Shown: in pieces, positions 54,901 to 63,627 of the stretch | Numbering within the stretch: position 1 is the stretch's first letter | Layout: each line of letters starts with the position of its first letter | Source: Streptomyces cyaneochromogenes | GTDB taxonomy: Bacteria > Actinomycetota > Actinomycetes > Streptomycetales > Streptomycetaceae | Direction: 5' to 3' | NCBI RefSeq assembly: GCF_003963535.1 | Contig: NZ_CP034539.1 | Span: forward strand, 9,052,001-9,116,000 | Length of the DNA: 64,000 nt | Translations under genes and position numbers: made by a program | Notes under the pieces: generated by a model | Told to the model about the DNA's origin: nothing | The model's input: the letters and a program-made list of their open reading frames with translations, nothing else | Databases searched by the model: none

Positions 54901-55069
54901 GCGCGGGCCGGTTCACGTGTACGCCGATGAGGACGGCGGCGGCACCCGCCAGCCCGATGACGGCCCACAGGGGCGTGAGCAGGTCCGGGAGCGTCATGTA
55001 CAAGCCGGTGAGGGCCACGACCAGCGCAATGTGGGCGGCCATCAGCCGATGGGCCAGCAGCAAGGTCAA
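51917..55069 (-). CDS. Membrane GGDEF-EAL protein (c-di-GMP cyclase/phosphodiesterase) with GAF-like and PAS domains
   Basis: The 1050-aa protein has about eight to ten membrane helices (1-320), a GAF-like region (about 330-480), a PAS domain (about 495-600), GGDEF (RLGGDEFAVL, near 693) with an intact product-inhibition RxxD (RRTD five residues upstream), and EAL (GFEALARW, near 821) with DDFGTGYSSLRYL and KIDKTFIDDI. Both active sites look complete, so it could make and break c-di-GMP, the signal that in Streptomyces controls development through BldD. I chose TTG 55069 because GGGGAGG lies just upstream; an in-frame GTG at 55093 lacks a ribosome site. It heads the operon with the oxoamine synthase and methyltransferase. 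Confidence 0.88.
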   Translation of the reverse strand: MTLLLAHRLMAAHIALVVALTGLYMTLPDLLTPLWAVIGLAGAAAVLIGVHVNRPAHRWPWWVLAAGLLAFAAGDTYYNVQEAYFAASNPFPSPADACYLAVYPLFAAGLFGLVRYRWGGHDLPSLLDALIITAGLALPVWVSLVQPLARLEGLTWEQRAISIAYPLGDILVLALLARLLTPSPGSGPNRAVQLLVLGTLTLLCFDIAYGILQLNSTWQTGTLLDSGWIVFYTAWGLAALHPSMAELTASESQPQSLLPPWRRLLLLTAATLIPPTILVYEELVGSVRDAAVLGAFSSVLFLLVILRLAVMVVAHRKAVAREQALRTAAASLVAAFWPEEVARACDTAVATLFGPKDPHVAVLLSPQDAQNLYRRLARCAVPIGGRWVTDRAEPPRSGPADPARHRTLVLPVAMFGPEVAVRLGDAPTALICPMIQPDRPGGGELRGALLVAGPERQLAEMRGSLEILASHAGLAAERITLRQEIIRSESEAYFRTLVHNATDVILIVNDDTTVRYATPSAQAVFGSGVELTGRQLPELLDRRERDRVIRTLTTLLSSGRQEAHDHWWVVRGTRRIEVEARCRDLRQDRTVGGLVVTLRDVTEQRQLEHELTERAFHDSLTGLPNRTLLLERTERALLRSRRESTIICLLFIDLDDFKIVNDTLGHTVGDRLLRAVGERLSGTLRRTDTAARLGGDEFAVLMEDAKQPLDAELLAAQVIQTLNRPFQLAEESVNISASVGVATARDSTDSEELLALADLALYAAKASGKRQWRRFQPQQRARVMERHDLQARLNRAIAHEEFTLCYQPVVDITAGEVVGFEALARWPRLGSDPVPPGQFIPLAEETGHISVLGTWVLHHATADIARLQHSARRTSPPYLSVNVSARQWRDTGFLNEVCTALDTAALRRGTLQLELTESVLMQRTEQIDTLIRELKDLGVRIAVDDFGTGYSSLRYLRDFPIDVLKIDKTFIDDIPQDPRQVALVEGIIHLADTLGLQVIAEGIEKQQQWELLADIGCGYGQGYLFARPMTVEQSEAVLQQRGGVRPSTQA

Positions 55070-55274
55070 GCGCCTCCCCGAATCGGAGGACACCGGGCTG
55101 CGCGCACTGCGCCAACTTGGGCTTCCTTACCGATCGTAGGCACGGCCGGTGCCCCGTTGCACCTTGTCACCCGGCTCGCGAGCCGGTTCGTGAGGTGTCC
55201 CGGCGGCGGCCGTGTCACGCGCCGCTGCCGGACCGCCTCAGGGGCCTTGCGGGAAGCCGAAGGCCACACCAGCA

Positions 55275-56360
55275 CTATTCCTCCGGGTCCGGTCGCCAGC
55301 CGGAGTCGGCGTAGCCCTGCGGGTTGAGCCGCTGGAAACGCCAGACGTCCCGGCACACGTCGGTGAGATCCCGGGTGGGGCGCCAGCCCCAGGCCCGCGT
55401 CACCGCGGTCGGGTCGACGACGAGTTCGGCGACGTCTCCGGGGCGGCGAGGCCCCACGTCGTACGGGATGGGCCTGCCGCATTCCTTGGAGAACTCGGCG
55501 ACCACGTCAAGGACGGAACTGCCCTCCCCGACACCCAGGTTGTAGACGTGCATGCCCGGCCCGTCGGCGAAATGGTCGAGGGCGACGCGGTACGCCTCGA
55601 CCGCGTCCACGACATGGAGATAGTCGCGGATCGCGGTTCCGTCGCGGGTCGGGTAGTCGCCCCCGAAGACCTCCAGGCGCTCGCGCCGACCGTCGGCCAC
55701 CTGGGCGAGACGGTGCATCAGGTGGTCGGTGGCGCGGGGATGTCGGCCGAGCAGTCCGCTGGGGTGGGCCCCGGACGTGGTGGACTGCCTCAGGCACAGC
55801 ACGGTGTACTCGGGGTGGCGGCGGCAGACGTCCGCGAGGATCTGCTCGCAGATCCACATCGAGGCCGCGTAAGGATGGCCGGGCCGGGCCGGGGTCGTCA
55901 CCTCGAGTGGCCCGTGCCCGGCGTCGCCGTAGACCGCGTAGGACGACGGGTACACGAGCCGGTGCACCCCGTGCTCGTGCATGGCTCCCAGCAGGGCGGT
56001 CGTGCCGCCGACGTTGATGTCGTAGTACTTGATGGGCATCCGTGCCGACCTGCCCGTGGCCTTGTGCGCGGCAAAGTGCACAACGGCGTCCACGGAGTGC
56101 CGGTCGAAGACGGCCGACAGGGCATGTCGATCACGGATGTCCAGCTCGTAGACGGCACCGACGAAGCGGCCGGCGATCCGTTCCGTGCGGGCGAAGACCT
56201 GCGAAGTGCTGTTGGAGTAGTCGTCAACCACGATCACCTCGTAGCCATGGTCGAGGAGTTCCACGCAGGCATGACTGCCGATGAAGCCGGCCCCACCGGT
56301 GACCAGGACGGTCGACGGGGTCCACGGAGCTTCAGTTCCCTCGGCTGCTGTGCTCGCCAT
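55275..56360 (-). CDS. GalE-like SDR epimerase homologue with missing catalytic lysine
   Basis: The 361-aa protein is clearly related to UDP-glucose 4-epimerase: VLVTGGAGFIGSHACVELLD (21-28 core), VVHFAAHKATGRS, YPSSYAVYGD and RDYLHVVDAVEAYRVALDHF. Yet the YxxxK motif reads HPYAASMWICEQIL, with Tyr164 present and Met168 in place of Lys, and the usual YFNPxGA loop reads QSTTSGAHPSG. The Lys positions the cofactor and lowers the Tyr pKa, so ordinary epimerase activity should be impaired; a changed reaction or structural role is possible. Upstream it carries composite element C, linking it to the glycan operon. 55070-55274 downstream of its stop holds no gene. Confidence 0.82.
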   Translation of the reverse strand: MASTAAEGTEAPWTPSTVLVTGGAGFIGSHACVELLDHGYEVIVVDDYSNSTSQVFARTERIAGRFVGAVYELDIRDRHALSAVFDRHSVDAVVHFAAHKATGRSARMPIKYYDINVGGTTALLGAMHEHGVHRLVYPSSYAVYGDAGHGPLEVTTPARPGHPYAASMWICEQILADVCRRHPEYTVLCLRQSTTSGAHPSGLLGRHPRATDHLMHRLAQVADGRRERLEVFGGDYPTRDGTAIRDYLHVVDAVEAYRVALDHFADGPGMHVYNLGVGEGSSVLDVVAEFSKECGRPIPYDVGPRRPGDVAELVVDPTAVTRAWGWRPTRDLTDVCRDVWRFQRLNPQGYADSGWRPDPEE

Positions 56361-56392
56361 GGCAGGACACTCCTGCTGAGAGCATGGAGAAT

Positions 56393-56410
56393 CACCGTAT
56401 ATTTACGGTG
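56393..56410. promoter_or_regulatory. Operator-like inverted repeat CACCGTA-TATT-TACGGTG
   Basis: Perfect 7-bp arms around TATT, 33 nt upstream of the galE ATG and overlapping the right part of composite element C. The half-site TTACGGTG also occurs at 36048-36055 before the glycan operon, so the same dimeric regulator may bind both places. Confidence 0.55.
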
Positions 56411-56449
56411 TATATGTACAACTTTGCTCTATTGGTCCCATGGAGTCAA
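56399..56449 (-). promoter_or_regulatory. Composite element C: TTGACT-N27-CATATACACCGTAAATAT, upstream of galE
   Basis: On the minus strand TTGACT (56449-56444) is followed, 28 nt after TTGAC, by CATATACACCGTAAA (56416-56402). This matches copy A at 14 of 15 positions in the core and copy B at 20 of 22 over a longer stretch, with identical spacing to TTGAC. It points at galE, whose ATG lies about 40 nt downstream. Confidence 0.65.
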
Positions 56450-56546
56450 GGCTGCCGCCCGCACGCGACCGCTTGACTTGGAGAGCGCTTCAAGCTGAAG
56501 ACTCCCGGCACGTGCCCCGAACGCGGGCGCGAACGGAGGGAACACG

Positions 56547-57530
56547 ATGAAGTACCGCACCATCGGCACCGACCCGAACAGCCGCCGCGAGGTCAGCGTC
56601 CTGGCACTCGGCGCGATGCTGTTCGGCTCACAGACCGACGAGGAGACCTCCTTCGCCGTACTCGACCGCTATGTCGAGGCCGGCGGGAACTTCATCGACA
56701 CGTCCGACAACTACGCCTTCTGGATCGACGGCGGGCAGGGCGGGCAGAGCGAGGAACTGCTCGGCCGGTGGCGGCGCAGCCGCGGCATCGGTGACGAGAT
56801 CGTCATCGCCACCAAGCTCGGAGCCCGCCCGCTGGCCCCCGGCACGAGCTACGTCGACAACGCCGAGGGCCTGTCGGCGAAGGTGATCCGCGAGTCCGCC
56901 GAACGCAGCCGCGACCGGCTCGGCGTGGCGAAGCTGGATCTGCTCTACGCCCACATCGAGGACCAGCGGGTCCCCCTCCAGGAGACCGTCGAGGGGTTCG
57001 CCGAACTGGTCGCCGAGGGCACGGTCGGTCTCCTCGGTGTCAGCAACCACGCGATCTGGCGGGTGGAACGGGCCCGCGCCCTCGCCGCCGCGGCCGGCCT
57101 GTCCGGCTACGAGGTGCTCCAGTACGCGCACAGCCACCTGCGCCCCCGCATCGACGTACCCGAGGGGCTGTTCCCGGACGGCAGCCTCGGTCACGCGGGC
57201 CCCGAGCTGCTGAGCTACCTGCGGGCCGAACCCGGTCTCACCCTGGTCGCCTACTCGCCGCTGCTGAAGGGTGCCTACGCCCACCCGGACAGGCTGCCCG
57301 CGGACTTCGACCATCCGGGCAGTGCGGCCCGTCTGAAGGTGCTGCGCGAGGTCGCCCGGGAGACAGGCGCGACCGTCAACCAGGTCGTGCTGGCCTGGCA
57401 GATCGATGCCGAGCTGCCGATCGTCCCGCTGGTCGGTGCGTCGTCGGTGGCCCAGCTGGAGGAGAACCTGGCTGCGGTGGACCTGGAGCTGACTTCGGAG
57501 CAGCGGGCCCGACTCGACGCGGCACACTGA
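56547..57530 (+). CDS. Aldo/keto reductase
   Basis: The 327-aa protein is a TIM-barrel AKR: LALGAMLFGSQTDEETSFAV, GGNFIDTSDNYAFW (catalytic Asp and Tyr region), EIVIATKLGAR (catalytic Lys), LDLLYAHIEDQ (His position) and VVLAWQIDAELPIVPLVGAS (NADPH phosphate site). It would reduce a sugar or other carbonyl compound, or oxidise a sugar alcohol such as inositol in some subfamilies. Upstream, AGCGCT (56484-56489) within partly symmetric sequence resembles the core of LacI-family operators, weakly. It precedes the DUF427 gene by 46 nt on the same strand. Confidence 0.85.
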   Translation: MKYRTIGTDPNSRREVSVLALGAMLFGSQTDEETSFAVLDRYVEAGGNFIDTSDNYAFWIDGGQGGQSEELLGRWRRSRGIGDEIVIATKLGARPLAPGTSYVDNAEGLSAKVIRESAERSRDRLGVAKLDLLYAHIEDQRVPLQETVEGFAELVAEGTVGLLGVSNHAIWRVERARALAAAAGLSGYEVLQYAHSHLRPRIDVPEGLFPDGSLGHAGPELLSYLRAEPGLTLVAYSPLLKGAYAHPDRLPADFDHPGSAARLKVLREVARETGATVNQVVLAWQIDAELPIVPLVGASSVAQLEENLAAVDLELTSEQRARLDAAH

Positions 57531-57576
57531 CCGCTCCGGGAGTACGCTCCGAAAAGGAGCCGAAGGAGAATGGTCC

Positions 57577-58380
57577 ATGCCTCTGTTCCCCAACGAGCGG
57601 AACGTCCGTACGACCCCCGAAGGCCTCCTGTGGGAACCCAGCGAACGCTGGGTGCGCGGCCGCAAGGGTGACGTCACCGTCGTCGACAGCCGGCACCCCG
57701 TCCTGGTCTGGGAACCCGATCTGCCCGTCCCCTGCTACGCGTTCCCGCGCGAGGAGGTCCGCACGGACCTCCTGCGCCCGGCCAAGAACCCGCCGACGGG
57801 CAGGCACACCGGCTCGCAGATCTTCTACGACCTGGAGGCCGGCGGCGCGCTGGTCGAGAACGCGGCGTGGACGTTCCCCGCCGCCGACCTCGCCGGGCAC
57901 ATCGCGTTCGAATGGTTCTGGCGGTGGGACAGCGGCCTCGACCACTGGTACGAGGAGGAGGAAGAGATCTTCATCCACCCGCGCGACCCGCACAAACGGG
58001 TGGACGCCATGCCCAGCAGCCGCCATGTCCAGGTCGAGATCGACGGCACCGTCGTCGCGGACACCCACAGCCCTGTGCTGCTGTTCGAGACCGGGCTGCC
58101 GACGCGGTACTACGTGCCCCGCGAGGACGTCCGACTCGACCTGTTCGAGCCCACCGACCACCGCACCGGCTGCCCGTACAAGGGCCGGGCCCAGTACTGG
58201 AACTGGCGCGGCGAGGGCGAGGTCCCGCGGAACATCCTGTGGAGCTACGCCGAGCCGCTGGCCGCGGTGAGCCCCGTCAAGGGGCTCCTGGCCTTCTACA
58301 ACGAGGCGGTGGACCTCGTCGTGGACGGCGAACGCCTGCCGCGGCCGGTCACCCCGTTCACCAAGAGCCTCAAGCCCTGA
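57577..58380 (+). CDS. Tandem DUF427 domain protein
   Basis: The 267-aa protein contains two copies of the DUF427 beta-tent-like fold: the first about 25-115 (VTVVDSRHPVLVWEPDLPVP, YAFPREEVRTDLL, QIFYDLEAGGALVENAAW) and the second about 150-255 (VQVEIDGTVVADTHSPVLLF, YYVPREDVRLDLFEPTDH, YWNWRGEGEVPRNILWSYAE). DUF427 proteins are common in actinobacteria and have no established biochemical role. AAGGAG precedes ATG 57577. It converges on the GntR gene with 15 nt between stops. Confidence 0.82.
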   Translation: MPLFPNERNVRTTPEGLLWEPSERWVRGRKGDVTVVDSRHPVLVWEPDLPVPCYAFPREEVRTDLLRPAKNPPTGRHTGSQIFYDLEAGGALVENAAWTFPAADLAGHIAFEWFWRWDSGLDHWYEEEEEIFIHPRDPHKRVDAMPSSRHVQVEIDGTVVADTHSPVLLFETGLPTRYYVPREDVRLDLFEPTDHRTGCPYKGRAQYWNWRGEGEVPRNILWSYAEPLAAVSPVKGLLAFYNEAVDLVVDGERLPRPVTPFTKSLKP

Positions 58381-58395
58381 TCGCCACCGGGGGTC

Positions 58396-59181
58396 TCACG
58401 GCCTGACCAGCAGCTGGAAGTCGAACGCGTACCGGGACGCCCGGTAGATGTGCGTGCCGTACTCGACCGGGCGGCCCGTGTCGTCGTACGCCGTGCGCTG
58501 CATGGTCAGCAGCGCCGCGCCCTCCTTCTCGTCCAGGCGCTCGGCCTCCCCGGCGGTGGCGCAGCGGGCGCCGATGGTCTGGCGGGCGCTGTGCAGGGTG
58601 ATGCCGGCGGCGCGCATCATCCGGTACAGGCCGGTCGACTCCAGGCGGGCGTTGCCGAGGTCGAGGAGGCTCGAGGGCAGGTAGTTGCACAGGATGGCCA
58701 CGGGCTGGGCGTGGGTGCAGCGCAGCCGCTCCAGGACCGTGACCTCCGCGCCCTCCGCGATGCCGAGGGCCGCCGCGACGTCCGCGGTCGCCGGGACGCG
58801 CTCGTTGCGGACGACCTCCGTGGTCGGGCCCTGTCCGGCCGCCTCCAGGTCGTCGTAGAGGCTGCTGAGCTCCAGGCCCCGCTTCACCTGACTGTGCACC
58901 ACCTGGGTGCCCACCCCGCGGCGCCGGACCAGCAGCCCCTTGTCGACGAGTGACTGGATCGCCTGTCGGACGGTGGGCCGGGACAGGCCCAGCCGCACCG
59001 ACAGGTCGACCTCGTTGCCCAGGAGGTTGCCCGGGGCGAGGACCCCGTGCTCGATCGCCGACTCCAGCCGCTGGGCGAGCTGGTAGTACAGCGGCACGGG
59101 ACTGCCCCGGTCCAGGGCGAAGTCCAGCGAGTCCAGCGCTGAGGCGGACGCGGCACGTGCGGAGCCGCGGGTCTTCGCCAT
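58396..59181 (-). CDS. GntR-family regulator, HutC/UTRA type, probable inositol-operon regulator
   Basis: The 261-aa protein has the winged helix-turn-helix at about 30-95 (PLYYQLAQRLESAIEHGVLA, LSVRLGLSRPTVRQAIQSLV, RRRGVGTQVV) and a UTRA ligand domain from about 105 on (TEVVRNERVPATADVAAALG, VEYGTHIYRASRYAFDFQLL). UTRA domains sense small sugars or sugar phosphates. It lies 70 nt downstream of iolA on the same strand and probably represses the iol genes, responding to an inositol metabolite. The ligand is inferred from context. Confidence 0.85.
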   Translation of the reverse strand: MAKTRGSARAASASALDSLDFALDRGSPVPLYYQLAQRLESAIEHGVLAPGNLLGNEVDLSVRLGLSRPTVRQAIQSLVDKGLLVRRRGVGTQVVHSQVKRGLELSSLYDDLEAAGQGPTTEVVRNERVPATADVAAALGIAEGAEVTVLERLRCTHAQPVAILCNYLPSSLLDLGNARLESTGLYRMMRAAGITLHSARQTIGARCATAGEAERLDEKEGAALLTMQRTAYDDTGRPVEYGTHIYRASRYAFDFQLLVRP

Positions 59182-59201
59182 GGTCCCTCCCTTTGGTGAT
59201 T

Positions 59202-59250
59202 CCTCTACGGGTGGCAGGCCCTCTGCGGGTGGTGGTTCCCCTGCGGGTGT
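59202..59250. repeat. Three direct repeats CCYCTRCGGGTGK at 18-bp period
   Basis: Copies begin at 59202, 59220 and 59238, each 13 bp with 5-bp spacers, filling the space between iolA and the GntR gene. They could be a regulator array or a short tandem duplication. Confidence 0.55.
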
Positions 59251-59251
59251 G

Positions 59252-60754
<1,503 letters not shown>

Positions 60755-60758
60755 GGTG

Positions 60759-60773
60759 CGAAAGGGCCTTTCG
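60759..60773. promoter_or_regulatory. Inverted repeat CGAAAGG-G-CCTTTCG before iolA
   Basis: Perfect 7-bp arms around one base lie 4 nt upstream of the iolA ATG and contain the AAAGG ribosome site. It could be an operator within the operon or limit iolA translation. Confidence 0.4.
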
Positions 60774-60803
60774 TAAGGGGGAGTTCAGCGGTGGTGACGG
60801 CGA

Positions 60804-62681
60804 TCAGAGGTGGTGGCGGCGTCCGGCGACATGCTGCTCGTAGCGTTCGCGGGCCTCGACGGCCGCCTCGCGGGAGGCGACCTCGGCGACGGGCACGTCC
60901 CACCAGGCCTCGGCGCCCGGCGAGGTCGGGTTCAGGATGTCCGTCTCGACGTACACGCAGGTCGGCCGGTCGTCGGCGCGGGCCGCGGCCAGTGCCTCGC
61001 GCAGCTCGCCCACCGTCTTGGCACGCAGCACGTCCATGCCGAGGCTGGCCGCGTTGGCGGCCAGGTCGACGGGGAGCGGGGCGCCGGTGAAGGTGCCGTC
61101 GGCGGCCCGGTAGCGGTAGTCGGTGCCGAAGCGCTCGGCGCCGATCTCCGCCGACAGTCCGCCGATGGAGGCGTAGCCGTGGTTCTGGATCAGGACGATG
61201 TTGACGGGCAGGCCCTCCTGGACCGCGGTGACGATCTCCGTCGGCATCATCAGATAGGTGCCGTCGCCGACCAGCGACCACACGGTGACGTCCGGGGCGG
61301 CCTGCTGGACGCCGATCCCGGCCGGAATCTCGTAGCCCATGCAGGAGTAGCCGTACTCCAGGTGGTACTGGCGCGGCGAGCGGGACCGCCACAGCTTGTG
61401 CAGATCGCCCGGGAGCGAACCGGCCGCGTTGATCACCACGTCGTCGTCGCCGACGACCGCGTCCAGCGCGCCCAGCACCTGGGTCTGCGTCGGTACGGCG
61501 CTCTCGTCGTCGGCACGGTAGGCGGCCTCGACGACCGCGTCCCAACGCTCCTTGCCGGCGCCGTACTCGGCCTCGTACGCCGCGTCCACCCGATGGCCGG
61601 AGAGCGCCTCGGCCAGGGCGGTGAGCCCCGCCCGCGCGTCGCAGACCAGCGTGCGTGCGGACAGCTTGTGCGCGTCGAAGCCGGTGACGTTGAGGTTCAG
61701 GAAGCGCACGTCCGGGTTCTGGAAGAGGGTGCCGGAGGCGGTGGTGAAGTCCGTGTACCGGGTGCCGACGCCGATCACCAGGTCGGCGGCGCGGGCGATG
61801 TCGTCGCTGACCGACGTGCCGGTGTGGCCGATGCCGCCCAGGTCGGCGGGGTGGTCGTAGCGGAGCGAGCCCTTGCCCGCCTGGGTGGAGGAGACGGGGA
61901 TGCCGGTCGCCTCGACGAAGGCCTTGAGCGCCGCCTCGGCCTCGCTGTGGTGGACGCCGCCGCCCGCGACGATCAGGGGGCGCTCGGCGGCCCGGATCGC
62001 CTCGACGGCCGCCGCCAGCTCGACCGGGTCGGGCGCGGGGCGCCGTACGTACCAGACGCGCTCGGCGAAGAACTCCTCCGGCCAGTCGTACGCCTCGGCC
62101 TGGACGTCCTGGGGGAGGGCCAGGGTCACCGCGCCGGTCTCGGCCGGGTCGGCGAGCACGCGCATGGCGTTCAGCGCGGACGGGATCAGGGCCTCGGGGC
62201 GGGTGATCCGGTCGAAGTAGCGGGAGACCGGCCGCAGGGTGTCGTTGACCGACACGTCCGCCTCGGTCGGGTGCTCCAGCTGCTGGAGCAGCGGGTCCGG
62301 GGCGTGCGAGGCGAAGTAGTCGCCGGGGAGCAGCAGGACGGGCAGCCGGTTGATCGTCGCCAGGGCCGCGCCCGTCACCAGGTTGGTGGCGCCCGGACCG
62401 ATCGACGTCGTCACCGCCTGCGCCGAGAGGCGGTTGAGCTGGCGGGCGTATCCGACGGCCGCGTGCACCATGGACTGCTCGTTGCGGCCCTGGTGGTAGG
62501 GCATGACGTCCTCGCCCGCCTGGAGGAGGGCCTGGCCGAGGCCGGCCACGTTGCCGTGGCCGAAGATGCCCCAGGTGCCGGCGATCAGCCGGTGCCGTAC
62601 GCCGTCGCGCTCGGTGTACTGGACGGACAGGAACCGCACCAGCGCCTGGGCGACGGTCAGACGGACGGTGGACTGGCTCAT
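60804..62681 (-). CDS. iolD: 3D-(3,5/4)-trihydroxycyclohexane-1,2-dione hydrolase
   Basis: The 625-aa protein is a thiamine-diphosphate enzyme of the acetolactate-synthase fold: YHQGRNEQSMVHAAVGYARQ (catalytic Glu), ATNLVTGAALATINRLPVLL, the central GVGTRYTDF domain and the ThDP/Mg segment WSLVGDGTYLMMPTE ending in LIQNHGYASIGGL. Length and the LRYDHPADLGGIGHTGTSVS block are those of IolD, which opens the inosose-derived diketone ring to 5-deoxyglucuronate. ATG 62681 follows GAGG and starts MSQSTVRLTVAQAL; a GTG at 62693 is an alternative. It is 8 nt after iolB. Confidence 0.92.
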   Translation of the reverse strand: MSQSTVRLTVAQALVRFLSVQYTERDGVRHRLIAGTWGIFGHGNVAGLGQALLQAGEDVMPYHQGRNEQSMVHAAVGYARQLNRLSAQAVTTSIGPGATNLVTGAALATINRLPVLLLPGDYFASHAPDPLLQQLEHPTEADVSVNDTLRPVSRYFDRITRPEALIPSALNAMRVLADPAETGAVTLALPQDVQAEAYDWPEEFFAERVWYVRRPAPDPVELAAAVEAIRAAERPLIVAGGGVHHSEAEAALKAFVEATGIPVSSTQAGKGSLRYDHPADLGGIGHTGTSVSDDIARAADLVIGVGTRYTDFTTASGTLFQNPDVRFLNLNVTGFDAHKLSARTLVCDARAGLTALAEALSGHRVDAAYEAEYGAGKERWDAVVEAAYRADDESAVPTQTQVLGALDAVVGDDDVVINAAGSLPGDLHKLWRSRSPRQYHLEYGYSCMGYEIPAGIGVQQAAPDVTVWSLVGDGTYLMMPTEIVTAVQEGLPVNIVLIQNHGYASIGGLSAEIGAERFGTDYRYRAADGTFTGAPLPVDLAANAASLGMDVLRAKTVGELREALAAARADDRPTCVYVETDILNPTSPGAEAWWDVPVAEVASREAAVEARERYEQHVAGRRHHL

Positions 62682-62689
62682 CGGGGACC

Positions 62690-63601
62690 TCACTGGGACG
62701 GAGCGGTGTAGAGGGGCAGACGGGGGTCGACGGGCTGGTCCGGCCAGGTGCCGCGGATCCAGGCGTGGTCGGGGTGGTCGCAGATCAGCCAGGCGCGCTC
62801 GGCCTCGGGGCCTGCCATCACGTTGAGGTAGTACATGTGGTGACCGGGCACGGCCATGGAGGGCCCGTGCCAGCCGTCGGGGATCAGTACGACGTCACCG
62901 CCACGCACCTCGGCCAGCACATCGGTGCCCCGGCCGTGTCCGGACGGGGAGACGCGCTGGTAGCCGAGGCCGGGGGTGCCCTCGTGGTCGGCGAACTCGA
63001 AGTAGTAGATCTCCTCGAGGACAGACTCCTCGCCGGGCCGGTGCTCGTCGTGCTTGTGCGGCGGGAAGGACGACCAGTTGCCGCCCGGGGTGATGACCTC
63101 GACCGCGATGAGCTTGTCGCACTCGAAACCCTGTCCATCACCGCCTCCGGCGGGGGCCGCCGCGCCGAAGTTGTTCACCTGGCGGGAGGAGTTGCCCGTG
63201 CCGCGCAGCTCCACCGGCACCGACGACGCCGGTCCGTAGCGGGCGGGCAGCCGCCGGGAGCAGCGCGCGCCGGTCAGCGCGAACCGTCCGCCGCCGGTGG
63301 ACGAGACGGTCGTACGGGCATCGCGCGGCGCGTAGGCGAAGTCGCTCACGCCGCTGAACACGCTGTCCCGGCCGGTCAGCCGGAACGTGTCATGGCCGAA
63401 ATCGTCCGCGGTCTCCACCGTGCAGCCGCCGCTCAGCGGCAGCACGATCCACTCGCTGTCGCCGGTGTCGAAGGTGTGCGAGCCGCCGGGCGGAAGCTCC
63501 AGGACCTTCAGGCTGGAGTAGCCCCAGCCGGCCTTCTCGGGCGTGACGTCCACGACGTAGGGGCCGCCGAGCGCCTTTCCCGCGGGAAGGTGATACGTCA
63601 T
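62690..63601 (-). CDS. iolB: 5-deoxy-glucuronate isomerase
   Basis: The 303-aa bicupin has PHKHDEHRPGEESVLEEIYY (metal-binding His and Glu residues) and VLIPDGWHGPSMAVPGHHMY with further metal ligands, matching IolB, which isomerises 5-deoxyglucuronate to 5-dehydro-2-deoxygluconate. GGAGGAAC directly precedes ATG 63601. It is followed by iolD with 8 nt between genes and preceded by the Cgl0159-like gene at 26 nt. Confidence 0.92.
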   Translation of the reverse strand: MTYHLPAGKALGGPYVVDVTPEKAGWGYSSLKVLELPPGGSHTFDTGDSEWIVLPLSGGCTVETADDFGHDTFRLTGRDSVFSGVSDFAYAPRDARTTVSSTGGGRFALTGARCSRRLPARYGPASSVPVELRGTGNSSRQVNNFGAAAPAGGGDGQGFECDKLIAVEVITPGGNWSSFPPHKHDEHRPGEESVLEEIYYFEFADHEGTPGLGYQRVSPSGHGRGTDVLAEVRGGDVVLIPDGWHGPSMAVPGHHMYYLNVMAGPEAERAWLICDHPDHAWIRGTWPDQPVDPRLPLYTAPSQ

Positions 63602-63627
63602 CGTGTTCCTCCGCCTCTCCATCCGTG

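Noticed and set aside
56477..56494. LacI-family operator before the aldo/keto reductase
   Set aside because: Only the AGCGCT core is symmetric; the flanks do not pair well, so it is mentioned in the gene entry but not called as a site.
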